In this document: positions 1 through 7,177 of the stretch, piece by piece
How the letters are laid out: every line of letters starts with the position of its first letter
How positions within the stretch are numbered: the first letter of the stretch is position 1
DNA from: an uncultured Clostridium sp.
Lineage (GTDB): Bacteria > Bacillota > Clostridia > Peptostreptococcales > Peptostreptococcaceae
Reading direction: 5' to 3'
NCBI GenBank assembly: GCA_900550335.1
Contig: URRU01000065.1
Span: forward strand, 1-9,429
Length of the DNA stretch: 9,429 nt
The notes under the pieces: model-generated
Seen by the model: only the letters and a program-made list of their open reading frames with translations
Databases searched by the model: none
Told to the model about the DNA's origin: nothing
Position numbers and translations under genes: made by a program

Positions 1-156
1 TTAAAATTTTTATACCAGAGAGAGTTATTTGTATTGAAAGAAGTGTATAAAATGGATAAAATTTCTATAGAGGGTCAAAATTGTTCCCACAATATTGTAA
101 TAGATTTTATAAAAACTAATAGAGTAAAAAAAGCACATTTTTCCTCAAGTAAATAG
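1..156 (+). CDS. 3' end of an unidentified protein-coding gene (partial, cut by window edge)
   Basis: The frame starting at base 1 is open for 51 codons and ends in TAG at 154-156. It reads LKFLYQREL... and ends ...KKAHFSSSK. It is too short and unlike anything I recognise, so I assign no function. Fifty-one codons without a stop is unlikely, though not impossible, in DNA this AT-rich. The stop lies inside a terminator-like hairpin (138-171), as expected at the end of a gene. An internal ATG at 52 could instead start a 34-residue peptide, but the bases before it hold no good ribosome binding site, so a gene entering from the left is the better reading. No membrane segment or known motif is visible; the C-terminus is basic and serine-rich. 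Its codons include CAA, ATT and TTT, unlike the glycolytic genes downstream. Confidence 0.42.
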   Translation, partial: LKFLYQRELFVLKEVYKMDKISIEGQNCSHNIVIDFIKTNRVKKAHFSSSK

Positions 157-171
157 GGAAAAAATTTTTTT
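138..171 (+). terminator. Weak A/U-rich intrinsic terminator after the left-edge frame
   Basis: TTTTTCCT (138-145) can pair with GGGAAAAA (156-163), giving eight base pairs including one U-G wobble, around a 10-nt loop. One A and then seven T (165-171) follow. The stem has only two G-C pairs, so termination would be weak. Its place exactly at the stop codon of the left-edge open frame supports both calls. Confidence 0.45.
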
Positions 172-279
172 AAAAGAAAGGGAAAACGGTTAGCTAAAAG
201 CTTAAAAAATCAATATTTTTGGTATATCGTTTTCTTTTGCAAAAAAGCAAAAAACTTTTAATAATTTTCAAAAAAGGTA

Positions 280-308
280 TTGAAAAAAATGAATAAATCT
301 TATACAAT
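280..308 (+). promoter_or_regulatory. Sigma-A-type promoter of cggR-gap
   Basis: A -35 box TTGAAA (280-285), a 17-bp spacer and a -10 box TACAAT (303-308) form a near-consensus vegetative promoter. Several A-tracts lie just upstream (241-246, 249-254, 270-275), resembling an UP element. Transcription should start near 315, which places the CggR-type operator at the very beginning of the transcript, as in the Bacillus subtilis arrangement. Confidence 0.7.
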
Positions 309-320
309 AAAATTAACTTG

Positions 321-358
321 TGGGACTGAAATAAACATAGGGGACAAAAAAAGTCCCA
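321..358 (+). promoter_or_regulatory. Putative CggR operator upstream of cggR
   Basis: GGGAC occurs twice as a direct repeat (322-326 and 341-345), 19 bp apart, and the second copy is followed after seven A by GTCCC (353-357). The right half, GGGAC-N7-GTC, matches the CggR half-operator as I recall it from B. subtilis. The left half keeps GGGAC but has AAC in place of GTC. The site lies between the promoter and cggR, where CggR binds to block transcription in Bacillus. TGGGACT (321-327) and AGTCCCA (352-358) are also a perfect 7-bp inverted repeat, so the transcript could fold here. Assignment rests on motif, position and the adjacent regulator gene. Confidence 0.72.
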
Positions 359-383
359 GTCAGAAAAGCAAGAAGGAGTAATT

Positions 384-1406
384 ATGAGAAACTTAATAGA
401 GATACAGAAAAAGCTCATACCAAATGCGATAGAGCTTATGGAAAAAAGGTATATAATACTCAGACAAATATCTCTTAGCCAGCCGATTGGAAGAAGAACT
501 CTTTCAAATCGTCTAGGAATAAGCGAAAGGGTGGCAAGAACAGAGACAGAGTTTTTAAAAGAGCAAGGTCTGATAAATGTAGCTGTATCGGGAATGACTG
601 TAACAGAAGAAGGAGAAGAACTTCTTAAAAAATTAAAAGATGTTATGGTCGATATAATGGGAATAACAAACCTTCAAGAACAGGTTAGAGAAAAGCTTGG
701 AATCAAGAAAGTAATAGTTGTCCCTAGAAACTGCGAAGATGACGAAACAGTTTTAAAAGATGTAGCTAAGGAAGGCTCAGAGTACTTCTTAAGTGTCTTA
801 AAAGATGGAGATAAGGTAGCGATAACTGGTGGAACAACAATGCTAGAATTTGCAGATGCTGTGAAAACAGAAAAGAAATACAGTGATTCGCTGGTAGTTC
901 CTGCTAGAGGAAGTGTTGGGACAGAGGTTGAAACTCAGTCAAACAGCATAACAGCTATGTTAGGAAAAAATATCCACTCTGATTATGAACTACTTCATAT
1001 TCCAGACGAGCTTGGAGAAGATGCTATGAGAACTCTAGCACAGATTCCAGATATAAGAAGAACTTTAAAGCATATAACTGAGACAGATATATTAGTTTTC
1101 AGTATAGGAAGAGCTGACACAATGGCAGAGAGAAGAAATTTAGATGAAAATCAGAGAAAAGTTATTCTCAATAATAAAGCAGTTGGAGAAGCTTTTGGTT
1201 ATTACTTCGATAAAAATGGAAATGTGGTACACAGACTTAGTACAGTAGGTATAGATCTTGAAACCTACACAAAAGTAAAAGAGAATATTTTGATATTTGC
1301 CGGAGTCGAAAAAGTAGAGGCTTTCATGGCAGTATCTGAAATAAACAAGAACTTAGTTCTTATAACAGATGAGCTTAGTGCTCAGAAAATACTTGAATAT
1401 AAATAA
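384..1406 (+). CDS. cggR: Central glycolytic genes regulator CggR (SorC/DeoR-type repressor)
   Basis: Cytoplasmic transcription repressor of the glycolytic genes. In Bacillus, fructose-1,6-bisphosphate weakens its DNA binding, so glycolytic flux induces the operon. The 340-residue length is typical of the family. Residues ~1-85 form the winged helix-turn-helix region (RRTLSNRLGISERVARTE around 37-54, wing and linker to ~85). Residues ~90-340 are the sugar-phosphate-binding domain, with ITGGTTM (147-153), VPARG (172-176), Q185 and the FSIGRAD stretch (239-245). T151, T152, R175 and Q185 fall at the numbers I remember for the ligand pocket of the Bacillus protein. Start chosen at ATG 384, seven bases after AGAAGGAG (371-378). 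It sits between a matching operator and gap, which strongly supports the name. It uses some CAA and ATT codons, unlike the heavily expressed gap. Confidence 0.96.
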   Translation: MRNLIEIQKKLIPNAIELMEKRYIILRQISLSQPIGRRTLSNRLGISERVARTETEFLKEQGLINVAVSGMTVTEEGEELLKKLKDVMVDIMGITNLQEQVREKLGIKKVIVVPRNCEDDETVLKDVAKEGSEYFLSVLKDGDKVAITGGTTMLEFADAVKTEKKYSDSLVVPARGSVGTEVETQSNSITAMLGKNIHSDYELLHIPDELGEDAMRTLAQIPDIRRTLKHITETDILVFSIGRADTMAERRNLDENQRKVILNNKAVGEAFGYYFDKNGNVVHRLSTVGIDLETYTKVKENILIFAGVEKVEAFMAVSEINKNLVLITDELSAQKILEYK

Positions 1407-1446
1407 GTATATAATTACGGTAAAGCCGCAAAAATAAAATTTTTAA

Positions 1447-2475
<1,029 letters not shown>

Positions 2476-2552
2476 TTAAACAAATAATTTAAAATTGTTA
2501 ACCTATATACACTTTATAATATAAAACTTGAATACATTTAAACCTTAATATG

Positions 2553-2574
2553 ATGTATGTACCCCCATACATAC
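2553..2574 (+). repeat. Short inverted repeat downstream of gap
   Basis: ATGTATG (2553-2559) and CATACAT (2566-2572) are a perfect 7-bp inverted repeat around TACCCC. The same bases also pair in a second register, GTATGTA (2555-2561) with TACATAC (2568-2574). No T-run follows, so it is not a terminator by itself. It could be a 3'-end-stabilising hairpin of the gap mRNA or a protein-binding site. Confidence 0.5.
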
Positions 2575-2598
2575 AGAGTTATTAATGTACTTCAGACG

Positions 2599-2647
2599 AA
2601 AAAAGTCCTAGTTTGTAGTTTTGTTACTGCGGACTCGGGCTTTTTTT
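2599..2647 (+). terminator. Intrinsic terminator of cggR-gap
   Basis: AAAAAAGTCC (2599-2608) continues to AGTTTG (2610-2615) and pairs with CGGACT (2630-2635) and GGGCTTTTTT (2637-2646). This gives about 16 base pairs with three G-U wobbles and one internal mismatch (2609/2636), around a 14-nt loop. The 3' arm runs directly into seven T (2641-2647). The signal is strong and lies 124 bp after the gap stop, separating gap from pgk. Confidence 0.8.
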
Positions 2648-2692
2648 GTAAATACGGAAAAATCAAATAATAAACATAAAATATAAATAATA

Positions 2693-2707
2693 TGGTATAT
2701 TTATAAT
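2693..2707 (+). promoter_or_regulatory. Candidate promoter of pgk-tpiA-gpmI (-10 region)
   Basis: Two overlapping -10 candidates are visible: an extended one, TG (2693-2694) with TATATT (2696-2701), and a perfect TATAAT (2702-2707). Neither has a convincing -35 box at 16-18 bp. A promoter is expected here because a terminator lies just upstream and the highly expressed pgk cluster just downstream. AT-richness makes such matches common, so confidence is moderate. Confidence 0.45.
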
Positions 2708-2711
2708 AGGG

Positions 2712-2732
2712 AAGTGTGATTAAGTCATACTT
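2712..2732 (+). promoter_or_regulatory. Inverted repeat / hairpin in the pgk leader
   Basis: AAGTGTGA (2712-2719) pairs with TCATACTT (2725-2732) through eight base pairs, one a G-U wobble, around a 5-nt loop. It begins five bases after the TATAAT candidate, so it is at the start of the expected transcript or overlaps its start site. It could be an operator or a 5' mRNA-stabilising hairpin. It ends about 20 bases before the pgk ribosome binding site, too far to mask it directly. Confidence 0.45.
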
Positions 2733-2766
2733 AAAAAAATACTTCAAATAAAAGGAGAAATTACTT

Positions 2767-3966
2767 ATGTCAATGCTTAACAAAAAAACAATCGAAGATA
2801 TACAGGTTGCAGGTAAAAGAGTTCTAGTAAGATGCGACTTCAATGTACCACTAAAAGATGGTGTAATAACTGATGAAAACAGATTAAATGGTGCACTACC
2901 AACAATAAAATACCTTATAGACCACAATGCTAGAGTAATACTTTGCTCACACTTAGGTAAACCAAAGGGAGAAGCAAAACCAGAATTATCTTTAGCACCA
3001 GTAGCAAAAAGATTATCTGAAATGTTAGGACAGGAAGTAAAATTCGCTGCAGACGACTGTGTAGTAGGAGAAAATGCTAAAAAAGCAGCTGCAGAAATGA
3101 AAGACGGAGAAGTAATATTACTTCAGAATACAAGATACAGAAAAGAAGAAACTAAAAATGAAGAAAACTTCTCAAAAGAATTAGCATCACTTGCAGAAAT
3201 ATTCGTAAACGATGCTTTCGGTACTGCTCATAGAGCTCACTGCTCAACAGTAGGTGCTGGTGAATTCTTAGAAGAAAGAGCTTGCGGATACTTAATACAG
3301 AAAGAATTAAAATTCTTAGGTGAAGCTGTTGAAACTCCAGAAAGACCATTCGTTGCAATATTAGGTGGAGCAAAAGTTTCTGATAAATTAGGTGTTATAA
3401 ACAACTTATTAGACAAAGTTGATACACTTATAATAGGTGGAGGAATGGGATATACATTCCTTAAAGCAATGGGACATGAAATAGGAAACTCACTTTGTGA
3501 AGAAGATAAAATAGATTACGTAAAAGAAATGATGGCTAAAGCTGAAGCTAAAGGTGTTAAATTATTATTACCAATAGACGTAACTTACGCTGCTAAATTT
3601 GGAGAAAATGAAACTCCAATGATATCTGAAGGAAGAGATATACCAGCTGACTGTGAAGGTCTTGATATAGGACCAAAAACTGCTGAATTATTCGCTAATG
3701 AAGTTAAAGCAGCTAAAACAGTTGTATGGAACGGACCAATGGGTGTATTCGAATTCAAAAACTTCGCAAAAGGTACTGAAGCAGTAGCAAAAGCTATGGC
3801 AGAAACAGAAGCCGTTACTATAATAGGTGGTGGAGACTCTGCAGCAGCTGTTAACCAGATGGGATTCGGAGATAAAATGACTCACATATCTACAGGTGGT
3901 GGAGCTTCTCTTGAATTCTTAGAAGGAAAAGAATTACCAGGTATAGCTTCTTTAGACGCAAAATAA
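2767..3966 (+). CDS. pgk: Phosphoglycerate kinase
   Basis: Cytoplasmic monomeric kinase that transfers phosphate from 1,3-bisphosphoglycerate to ADP, making ATP and 3-phosphoglycerate. The 399-residue length is normal. N-domain substrate-binding motifs are RCDFNVPL (22-29), SHLGKP (61-66), NTRYRKEE (121-128) and FGTAHRAH (151-158). C-domain nucleotide motifs are GGAKVSDK (200-207), WNGPMGVFE (321-329), GGGDS (354-358) and STGGGAS (375-381). Two ATGs lie six bases apart; ATG 2767 is chosen because AGGAG (2753-2757) is nine bases ahead of it, against fifteen for 2773, and the resulting [11 protein letters not shown] start resembles family members. It is the first gene of pgk-tpiA-gpmI, beyond the gap terminator and with its own leader. 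All five Gln codons are CAG, and Ile is ATA except for one ATC near the start. Confidence 0.99.
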   Translation: MSMLNKKTIEDIQVAGKRVLVRCDFNVPLKDGVITDENRLNGALPTIKYLIDHNARVILCSHLGKPKGEAKPELSLAPVAKRLSEMLGQEVKFAADDCVVGENAKKAAAEMKDGEVILLQNTRYRKEETKNEENFSKELASLAEIFVNDAFGTAHRAHCSTVGAGEFLEERACGYLIQKELKFLGEAVETPERPFVAILGGAKVSDKLGVINNLLDKVDTLIIGGGMGYTFLKAMGHEIGNSLCEEDKIDYVKEMMAKAEAKGVKLLLPIDVTYAAKFGENETPMISEGRDIPADCEGLDIGPKTAELFANEVKAAKTVVWNGPMGVFEFKNFAKGTEAVAKAMAETEAVTIIGGGDSAAAVNQMGFGDKMTHISTGGGASLEFLEGKELPGIASLDAK

Positions 3967-4011
3967 GAAGAACATACTATAAAATAGATAAAATTTTGGA
4001 GGAATAAAAAC

Positions 4012-4755
4012 ATGAGAAAACCTATAATAGCAGGAAACTGGAAAATGAATAAAACTATAAAAGAAGCTTTAGAATTCGCTGAAGCAGTTAAAGGAAAAAC
4101 TTGCCCAGATAAAGCTGAAGCAGTTATATGTGCACCTTTCACATTATTAAAAGACCTTAAAGAAGCAGTAGCAGGTACTGATATAAAAATAGGTGCTCAG
4201 AACATGCACTTTGAAGATAACGGAGCTTTCACTGGAGAAGTTGCACCAGCAATGCTTAAAGAAATAGGTATGGACTATGTTATAATAGGACATTCTGAAA
4301 GAAGACAGTACTTCAATGAAACTGATGAAACAGTAAACAAAAAAGTATTAAAAGCTTTAGAAGTTGGTATAGATCCAATAGTTTGCTGTGGTGAAACATT
4401 AGAAGAAAGAGAAGCTGACAAAACTAAAGATGTAGTTAAAGTTCAGGTTGAAGCAGCTCTTAAAGATGTAGCTAAAGAAGATTTAGCTAAAGTTGTAATA
4501 GCTTACGAACCAATATGGGCTATAGGAACTGGAAAAACTGCAACTTCAGAACAGGCAAACGACGTAATAGCTTACATAAGAGAAGTTGTTAAAGGATTAT
4601 ATGGAGAATTAGCAGAAGAAGTTAGAATACAGTATGGTGGTTCTGTTAAACCAGCAAATGTAGCTGAAATAATGGCTCAGAGCGATATAGACGGTGCATT
4701 AGTTGGTGGAGCAAGCTTAAAAGCTGAAGACTTCCTTGCATTACTTAACTTCTAA
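4012..4755 (+). CDS. tpiA: Triosephosphate isomerase
   Basis: Cytoplasmic (beta/alpha)8-barrel enzyme interconverting dihydroxyacetone phosphate and glyceraldehyde 3-phosphate, so that both halves of fructose bisphosphate enter the gap reaction. The 247 residues are standard. The substrate-binding pair N9 and K11 lies in AGNWKMN (7-13), the electrophile H94 in IIGHSERR (91-98), and the catalytic base E166 in [11 protein letters not shown] (164-174), which also carries the flexible loop. The phosphate-binding glycines are in YGGSV (208-212) and GGASL (232-236). No key residue is missing. Start ATG 4012 follows GGAGG (3998-4002) by nine bases. It lies 45 bp after pgk with no terminator or promoter-like signal between them, so it should be co-transcribed. 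Gln codons are all CAG. Confidence 0.99.
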   Translation: MRKPIIAGNWKMNKTIKEALEFAEAVKGKTCPDKAEAVICAPFTLLKDLKEAVAGTDIKIGAQNMHFEDNGAFTGEVAPAMLKEIGMDYVIIGHSERRQYFNETDETVNKKVLKALEVGIDPIVCCGETLEEREADKTKDVVKVQVEAALKDVAKEDLAKVVIAYEPIWAIGTGKTATSEQANDVIAYIREVVKGLYGELAEEVRIQYGGSVKPANVAEIMAQSDIDGALVGGASLKAEDFLALLNF

Positions 4756-4822
4756 TTACTACTATTAGATTAATTGCGATAAGTGATAGATTTAAGAGTA
4801 TAGTTTTTAAGGAGATATAAAT

Positions 4823-6355
4823 ATGAAAAAACCAGTAGCATTAGTAATAATGGATGGATATGGATATTCTAAAGAACACGATGGAAATGCTATATATACA
4901 GCAAAAACTCCAAACTTAGATAAATTATCTACAGATTATCCATGTACTTTAATGAGAGCAAGTGGACTAGATGTAGGTCTTCCTGATGGCCAGATGGGTA
5001 ACTCAGAAGTTGGTCATACAAACATAGGAGCAGGAAGAATAGTATACCAGCCACTTACAAGAATAACAAAATCAATACAGGACGGAGATTTCTTCACTAA
5101 TGAAGTTCTTTGTCAGGCAATGGAAAATGCAAAAGAAAATGCACTACACATAATGGGATTATTATCTGATGGTGGAGTACATTCTCACATAGAACATTTA
5201 AAAGGTCTTTTAGACATGGCAGCTAAAAAAGGAGTAGAAAAAGTATATGTACATGCATTTACAGACGGTAGAGATACTGATCCAAGAAGTGCAATAGGAT
5301 ATGCTAAAGAAACTCTTGAAGCTATGAAAGAAGCTGGTGTCGGTGAATTTGCAACAGTATCAGGAAGATATTATGCAATGGATAGAGACAATAGATGGGA
5401 AAGAGTAGAACTTGCATACAATGCAATGGTTAAAGGTGAAGGAAATAAATCAGAATGTATATTAGATGCTATAAAAAAATCTTACGCAGATGATATAAAC
5501 GACGAATTTATAGTACCTACAGTAATCGAAAAAGACGGTAAACCTGTAGCTACAATAAAAGAAAATGATTCTGTAATATTCTTCAACTTCAGACCAGATA
5601 GAGCAAGACAGATAACAAAAGCAATAGCTGTTAAAGACTTTGACGGATTCGCTAGAGAATTCTTCAATACATATTTCGTATGCTTAACTGAATACGATGC
5701 AGCTATAAACGACGATGTTAATGTAGCTTACAAACCTGAAACTCTTGTAAATACACTAGGTGAATACCTAGCTAAAAACGGAAAACTTCAGTTAAGAGCA
5801 GCAGAAACAGAAAAATATGCTCATGTTACATTCTTCTTCAACGGCGGTGTAGAAGAACCAAACGAAGGAGAAGACAGACTATTAATACCTTCTCCAAAAG
5901 TAGCAACTTACGATTTACAGCCAGAAATGTCTGCAAATGAACTTCTTGCAAATGTAGAAGAAAAATTAAACGAAGATAAATACGACTTCATAGTTGTAAA
6001 CTTCGCAAACCCAGACATGGTTGGACACACAGGAAGCATGGAAGCAGCAGTAAAAGCTGTTGAAACTGTTGACAAATGTGTTGGAGAATTAGCTGATAAG
6101 ATAATAGCAAAAGGTGGAAGCCTAATAATAACTGCTGACCACGGAAATGCTGAACTTATGACAGATCCTGAAACAGGAAAAACTGTAACAGCTCACTCAA
6201 CAAATCCAGTTCCATTTATAGTGGCTGGAGAAGAATTTAAAGGAGCAAAACTTCTTGACGATGGAAGACTATCAGATATAGCTCCAACAGTACTTGACAT
6301 GATGGGAATGGAACAGCCAAAAGAAATGACTGGTCACTCTCTAATAGTTAGATAG
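4823..6355 (+). CDS. gpmI: 2,3-bisphosphoglycerate-independent phosphoglycerate mutase (Mn-dependent)
   Basis: Cytoplasmic alkaline-phosphatase-superfamily enzyme converting 3-phosphoglycerate to 2-phosphoglycerate through a phosphoserine intermediate. The 510-residue length is typical. Metal and catalytic residues are all present: D11, nucleophile S61 in [14 protein letters not shown] (59-72), D398 and H402 in NPDMVGH (396-402), D439 and H440 in TADHGNAE (437-444), and H458 in AHSTNP (457-462). Substrate motifs include VHSH (119-122), GRDTDPRS (149-156), GRYYAMDRD (181-189), RPDRARQ (257-263) and ETEKYAH (328-334). Start ATG 4823 follows AAGGAG (4809-4814) by eight bases. It is the last gene of the pgk-tpiA-gpmI unit, 67 bp after tpiA. 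In relatives eno comes next, but here a repeat-rich spacer ending in a terminator follows. All eight Gln codons are CAG. Confidence 0.99.
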   Translation: MKKPVALVIMDGYGYSKEHDGNAIYTAKTPNLDKLSTDYPCTLMRASGLDVGLPDGQMGNSEVGHTNIGAGRIVYQPLTRITKSIQDGDFFTNEVLCQAMENAKENALHIMGLLSDGGVHSHIEHLKGLLDMAAKKGVEKVYVHAFTDGRDTDPRSAIGYAKETLEAMKEAGVGEFATVSGRYYAMDRDNRWERVELAYNAMVKGEGNKSECILDAIKKSYADDINDEFIVPTVIEKDGKPVATIKENDSVIFFNFRPDRARQITKAIAVKDFDGFAREFFNTYFVCLTEYDAAINDDVNVAYKPETLVNTLGEYLAKNGKLQLRAAETEKYAHVTFFFNGGVEEPNEGEDRLLIPSPKVATYDLQPEMSANELLANVEEKLNEDKYDFIVVNFANPDMVGHTGSMEAAVKAVETVDKCVGELADKIIAKGGSLIITADHGNAELMTDPETGKTVTAHSTNPVPFIVAGEEFKGAKLLDDGRLSDIAPTVLDMMGMEQPKEMTGHSLIVR

Positions 6356-6357
6356 TA

Positions 6358-6420
6358 TTTGAATTGAGATTTAGAAAATTTGAATTAGGATTTAGAAATT
6401 TTGAATTAAGATTTAGAAAA
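6358..6420. repeat. Three tandem copies of a 21-bp repeat just after gpmI
   Basis: The units run 6358-6378, 6379-6399 and 6400-6420. Each is TTTGAATT, then three variable bases (GAG, AGG, AAG), then ATTTAGAAA and a final A or T. They begin two bases after the gpmI stop. A degenerate continuation follows: TTTGAGTATT occurs at 6426-6435 and again at 6446-6455, 20 bp apart. The unit length equals two helical turns or seven codons. One forward frame (6358-6435) is open and would repeat FELRFRK, but it has no start codon or ribosome binding site. Confidence 0.9.
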
Positions 6421-6470
6421 TTAGATTTGAGTATTTAATTGAATGTTTGAGTATTGATTAATTAAAAGAA

Positions 6471-6486
6471 AAGATATTAATATCTT
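6471..6486. repeat. Perfect 16-bp palindrome in the gpmI-secG spacer
   Basis: AAGATATTAATATCTT equals its own reverse complement. Thirteen of these bases (ATATTAATATCTT) recur at 7046-7058, beyond secG. It might bind a dimeric regulator, but the sequence is mostly A and T, so chance is a real alternative. Confidence 0.6.
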
Positions 6487-6532
6487 ATCCGAGTGTAGAT
6501 TACATAAAAAATATAATAAAATAAGAAAACTT

Positions 6533-6559
6533 TAAAATTTATCCATCAAATAAATTTTA
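6533..6559 (+). repeat. 10-bp inverted repeat upstream of the gpmI terminator
   Basis: TAAAATTTAT (6533-6542) and ATAAATTTTA (6550-6559) are perfectly complementary around the loop CCATCAA. All pairs are A-T, so any RNA hairpin would be weak. It lies 33 bases before the terminator stem and could form the 3' untranslated structure of the gpmI transcript. Confidence 0.5.
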
Positions 6560-6592
6560 TCTATACAAGGACAAAGATTAATATAAACGGAT

Positions 6593-6628
6593 AGAGTCAT
6601 TGCAATTTGCAGTGGCTCTTTTTCTTTT
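6593..6628 (+). terminator. Intrinsic terminator of the pgk-tpiA-gpmI cluster
   Basis: AGAGTCATTGC (6593-6603) pairs with GCAGTGGCTCT (6609-6619) in an 11-bp stem with two U-G wobbles around the loop AATTT. It is followed by a T-run broken by one C (6619-6628). This is a textbook rho-independent terminator, 237 bp after the gpmI stop. Confidence 0.88.
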
Positions 6629-6629
6629 G

Positions 6630-6658
6630 TTGAAAAATAGCAAAATATATGTTACACT
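6630..6658 (+). promoter_or_regulatory. Promoter of secG
   Basis: A -35 box TTGAAA (6630-6635), a 17-bp spacer and -10 box TACACT (6653-6658) with an extended TG at 6650-6651 form a good sigma-A-type promoter. The -35 box starts within two bases of the end of the preceding terminator's T-run, so the two signals are packed back to back. Transcription should begin near 6665, about 33 bases before secG. Confidence 0.68.
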
Positions 6659-6697
6659 AAAATGTAAGAATATATTCGATAAACAGGAGGGAACAGT

Positions 6698-6922
6698 ATG
6701 GTTAATGTTTTAATGGCGTTACAGGTTATACTTGGTATAGCTTTAATAATAGTTATAATGCCACAGGAAAATAAAACTGCTATGCCTTCTCAGTATGGAG
6801 CAGAAGGAAATCAGACATACTTCAAACCAAAGGGAAAACAGGCATTTTTAAACAAAGTAACTAAAGTAGTGTCAGTTTTATTCTTTTTAAATGCACTAGC
6901 ATTAATAATAGTTACAAAATAG
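6698..6922 (+). CDS. secG: Protein-export membrane protein SecG
   Basis: Small integral membrane subunit of the SecYEG translocon, which stimulates SecA-driven protein export across the cytoplasmic membrane. The 74 residues are typical for Gram-positive SecG. Two hydrophobic helices are clear, at about residues 4-21 (after MVN) and 54-72. They flank a polar loop with PQENKTAMPSQYG (22-34) and FKPKGKQAFLNK (42-53), followed by the VTKVVSVLFFLNALALI (54-70) helix that resembles the conserved second helix of the family. Start ATG 6698 follows AGGAGG (6685-6690) by seven bases. It has its own promoter and terminator, so it appears to be a single-gene unit. secG between the glycolytic cluster and rnr is the usual clostridial order. 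All five Gln codons are CAG. Confidence 0.95.
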   Translation: MVNVLMALQVILGIALIIVIMPQENKTAMPSQYGAEGNQTYFKPKGKQAFLNKVTKVVSVLFFLNALALIIVTK

Positions 6923-6947
6923 TCTGCAACCGGCCATTGTTAGACTA
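6920..6947 (+). repeat. Hairpin overlapping the secG stop codon
   Basis: TAGTCT (6920-6925), whose first three bases are the secG stop, pairs with AGACTA (6942-6947). The stem can be extended by G-U and CAA/TTG pairs (6926-6929 with 6937-6941, one bulged U), leaving the loop CCGGCCA. It is a GC-rich island in a very AT-rich spacer. No T-run follows, so it is not a terminator; a role in mRNA 3'-end stability is possible. Confidence 0.55.
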
Positions 6948-6956
6948 GAGGATTTT

Positions 6957-6974
6957 AAAATTAAATTTAATTTT
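6957..6974. repeat. Perfect 18-bp A/T palindrome downstream of secG
   Basis: AAAATTAAATTTAATTTT is self-complementary over its whole length. It lies between the secG-end hairpin and the secG terminator. Its composition is purely A and T, so it may be chance in this spacer. Confidence 0.55.
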
Positions 6975-6984
6975 GAAGTTAGAG

Positions 6985-7020
6985 ATACCGTTGATGTCAC
7001 TAGATGTTGACGGTATTTTT
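6985..7020 (+). terminator. Intrinsic terminator of secG
   Basis: ATACCGTTGATGTC (6985-6998) pairs along its full length with GATGTTGACGGTAT (7003-7016), a 14-bp stem with four G-U wobbles capped by the tetraloop ACTA. TTTTT (7016-7020) then ATTTT follow. This is the longest uninterrupted stem in the window and should separate secG from rnr transcription. Confidence 0.9.
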
Positions 7021-7177
7021 ATTTTAAAAATATTTAATATAAAATATATTAATATCTTGAAAATTATTATATAATATTGAGAAATAACAAAATAAACAAT
7101 AAATAAAAAAATTCCCTAAAAATTTAATAAAACAAACAAAATAACACAGATTTAGCTTATAAAAACTAAATAAGGTG
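7021..7177. other. AT-rich spacer upstream of rnr, no gene seen
   Basis: Between the secG terminator and the rnr promoter region the sequence is extremely A/T-rich. It holds an AT-only 7-bp inverted repeat (TTAATAT at 7034-7040 with ATATTAA at 7046-7052) and the second copy of the ATATTAATATCTT 13-mer (7046-7058). I see no open frame with a ribosome binding site, no RNA gene and no clear operator. Confidence 0.6.

Larger units (their letters stand above)
6356..6697. other. gpmI-secG spacer (342 bp): repeats, palindromes, terminator; no gene
   Basis: This is the place where enolase is usually encoded in clostridial relatives. I see no eno remnant: none of its motifs appears in the short, stop-rich frames. 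From left to right the spacer holds a 21-bp tandem repeat, a 20-bp-spaced decamer pair, a 16-bp palindrome, a 10-bp inverted repeat, the terminator of the glycolytic cluster and the secG promoter; these are listed separately. Confidence 0.8.

Noticed and set aside
34..62. Promoter-like TTGAAA, 17-bp spacer, TAAAAT
   Set aside because: It lies inside the open frame at the left edge, and such matches are common in DNA this AT-rich; the 280-308 promoter is better placed for cggR.
80..98. Overlapping ATTGT/ACAAT repeats, considered as a Rex or other operator
   Set aside because: It does not fit the Rex pattern TTGTTAA-N4-TTAACAA and lies within the left-edge reading frame.
181..197. Catabolite-responsive-element-like stretch around AAAACGGTTAGC
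   Set aside because: The CG core is present but several conserved outer positions mismatch, and the site is remote from the promoter.
1418..1428. Small CGG/CCG hairpin between cggR and gap
   Set aside because: Only three base pairs and no T-run; not enough to call a processing site or attenuator.
2495..2520. TTGTTAA half-site (Rex-like) followed by TATAAT
   Set aside because: The second Rex arm is absent, and the 14-bp spacing is too short for a promoter; it lies before the gap terminator.
2550..2611. Two tiny ATG frames (11 and 8 codons) before the gap terminator, considered as leader peptides
   Set aside because: No ribosome binding site, no codon bias suggesting attenuation, and no alternative antiterminator fold that I can see.
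6352..6438. Open frame across the 21-bp repeats encoding FELRFRK-like heptads
   Set aside because: No start codon or ribosome binding site; a frame stays open simply because the repeat unit is a multiple of three.
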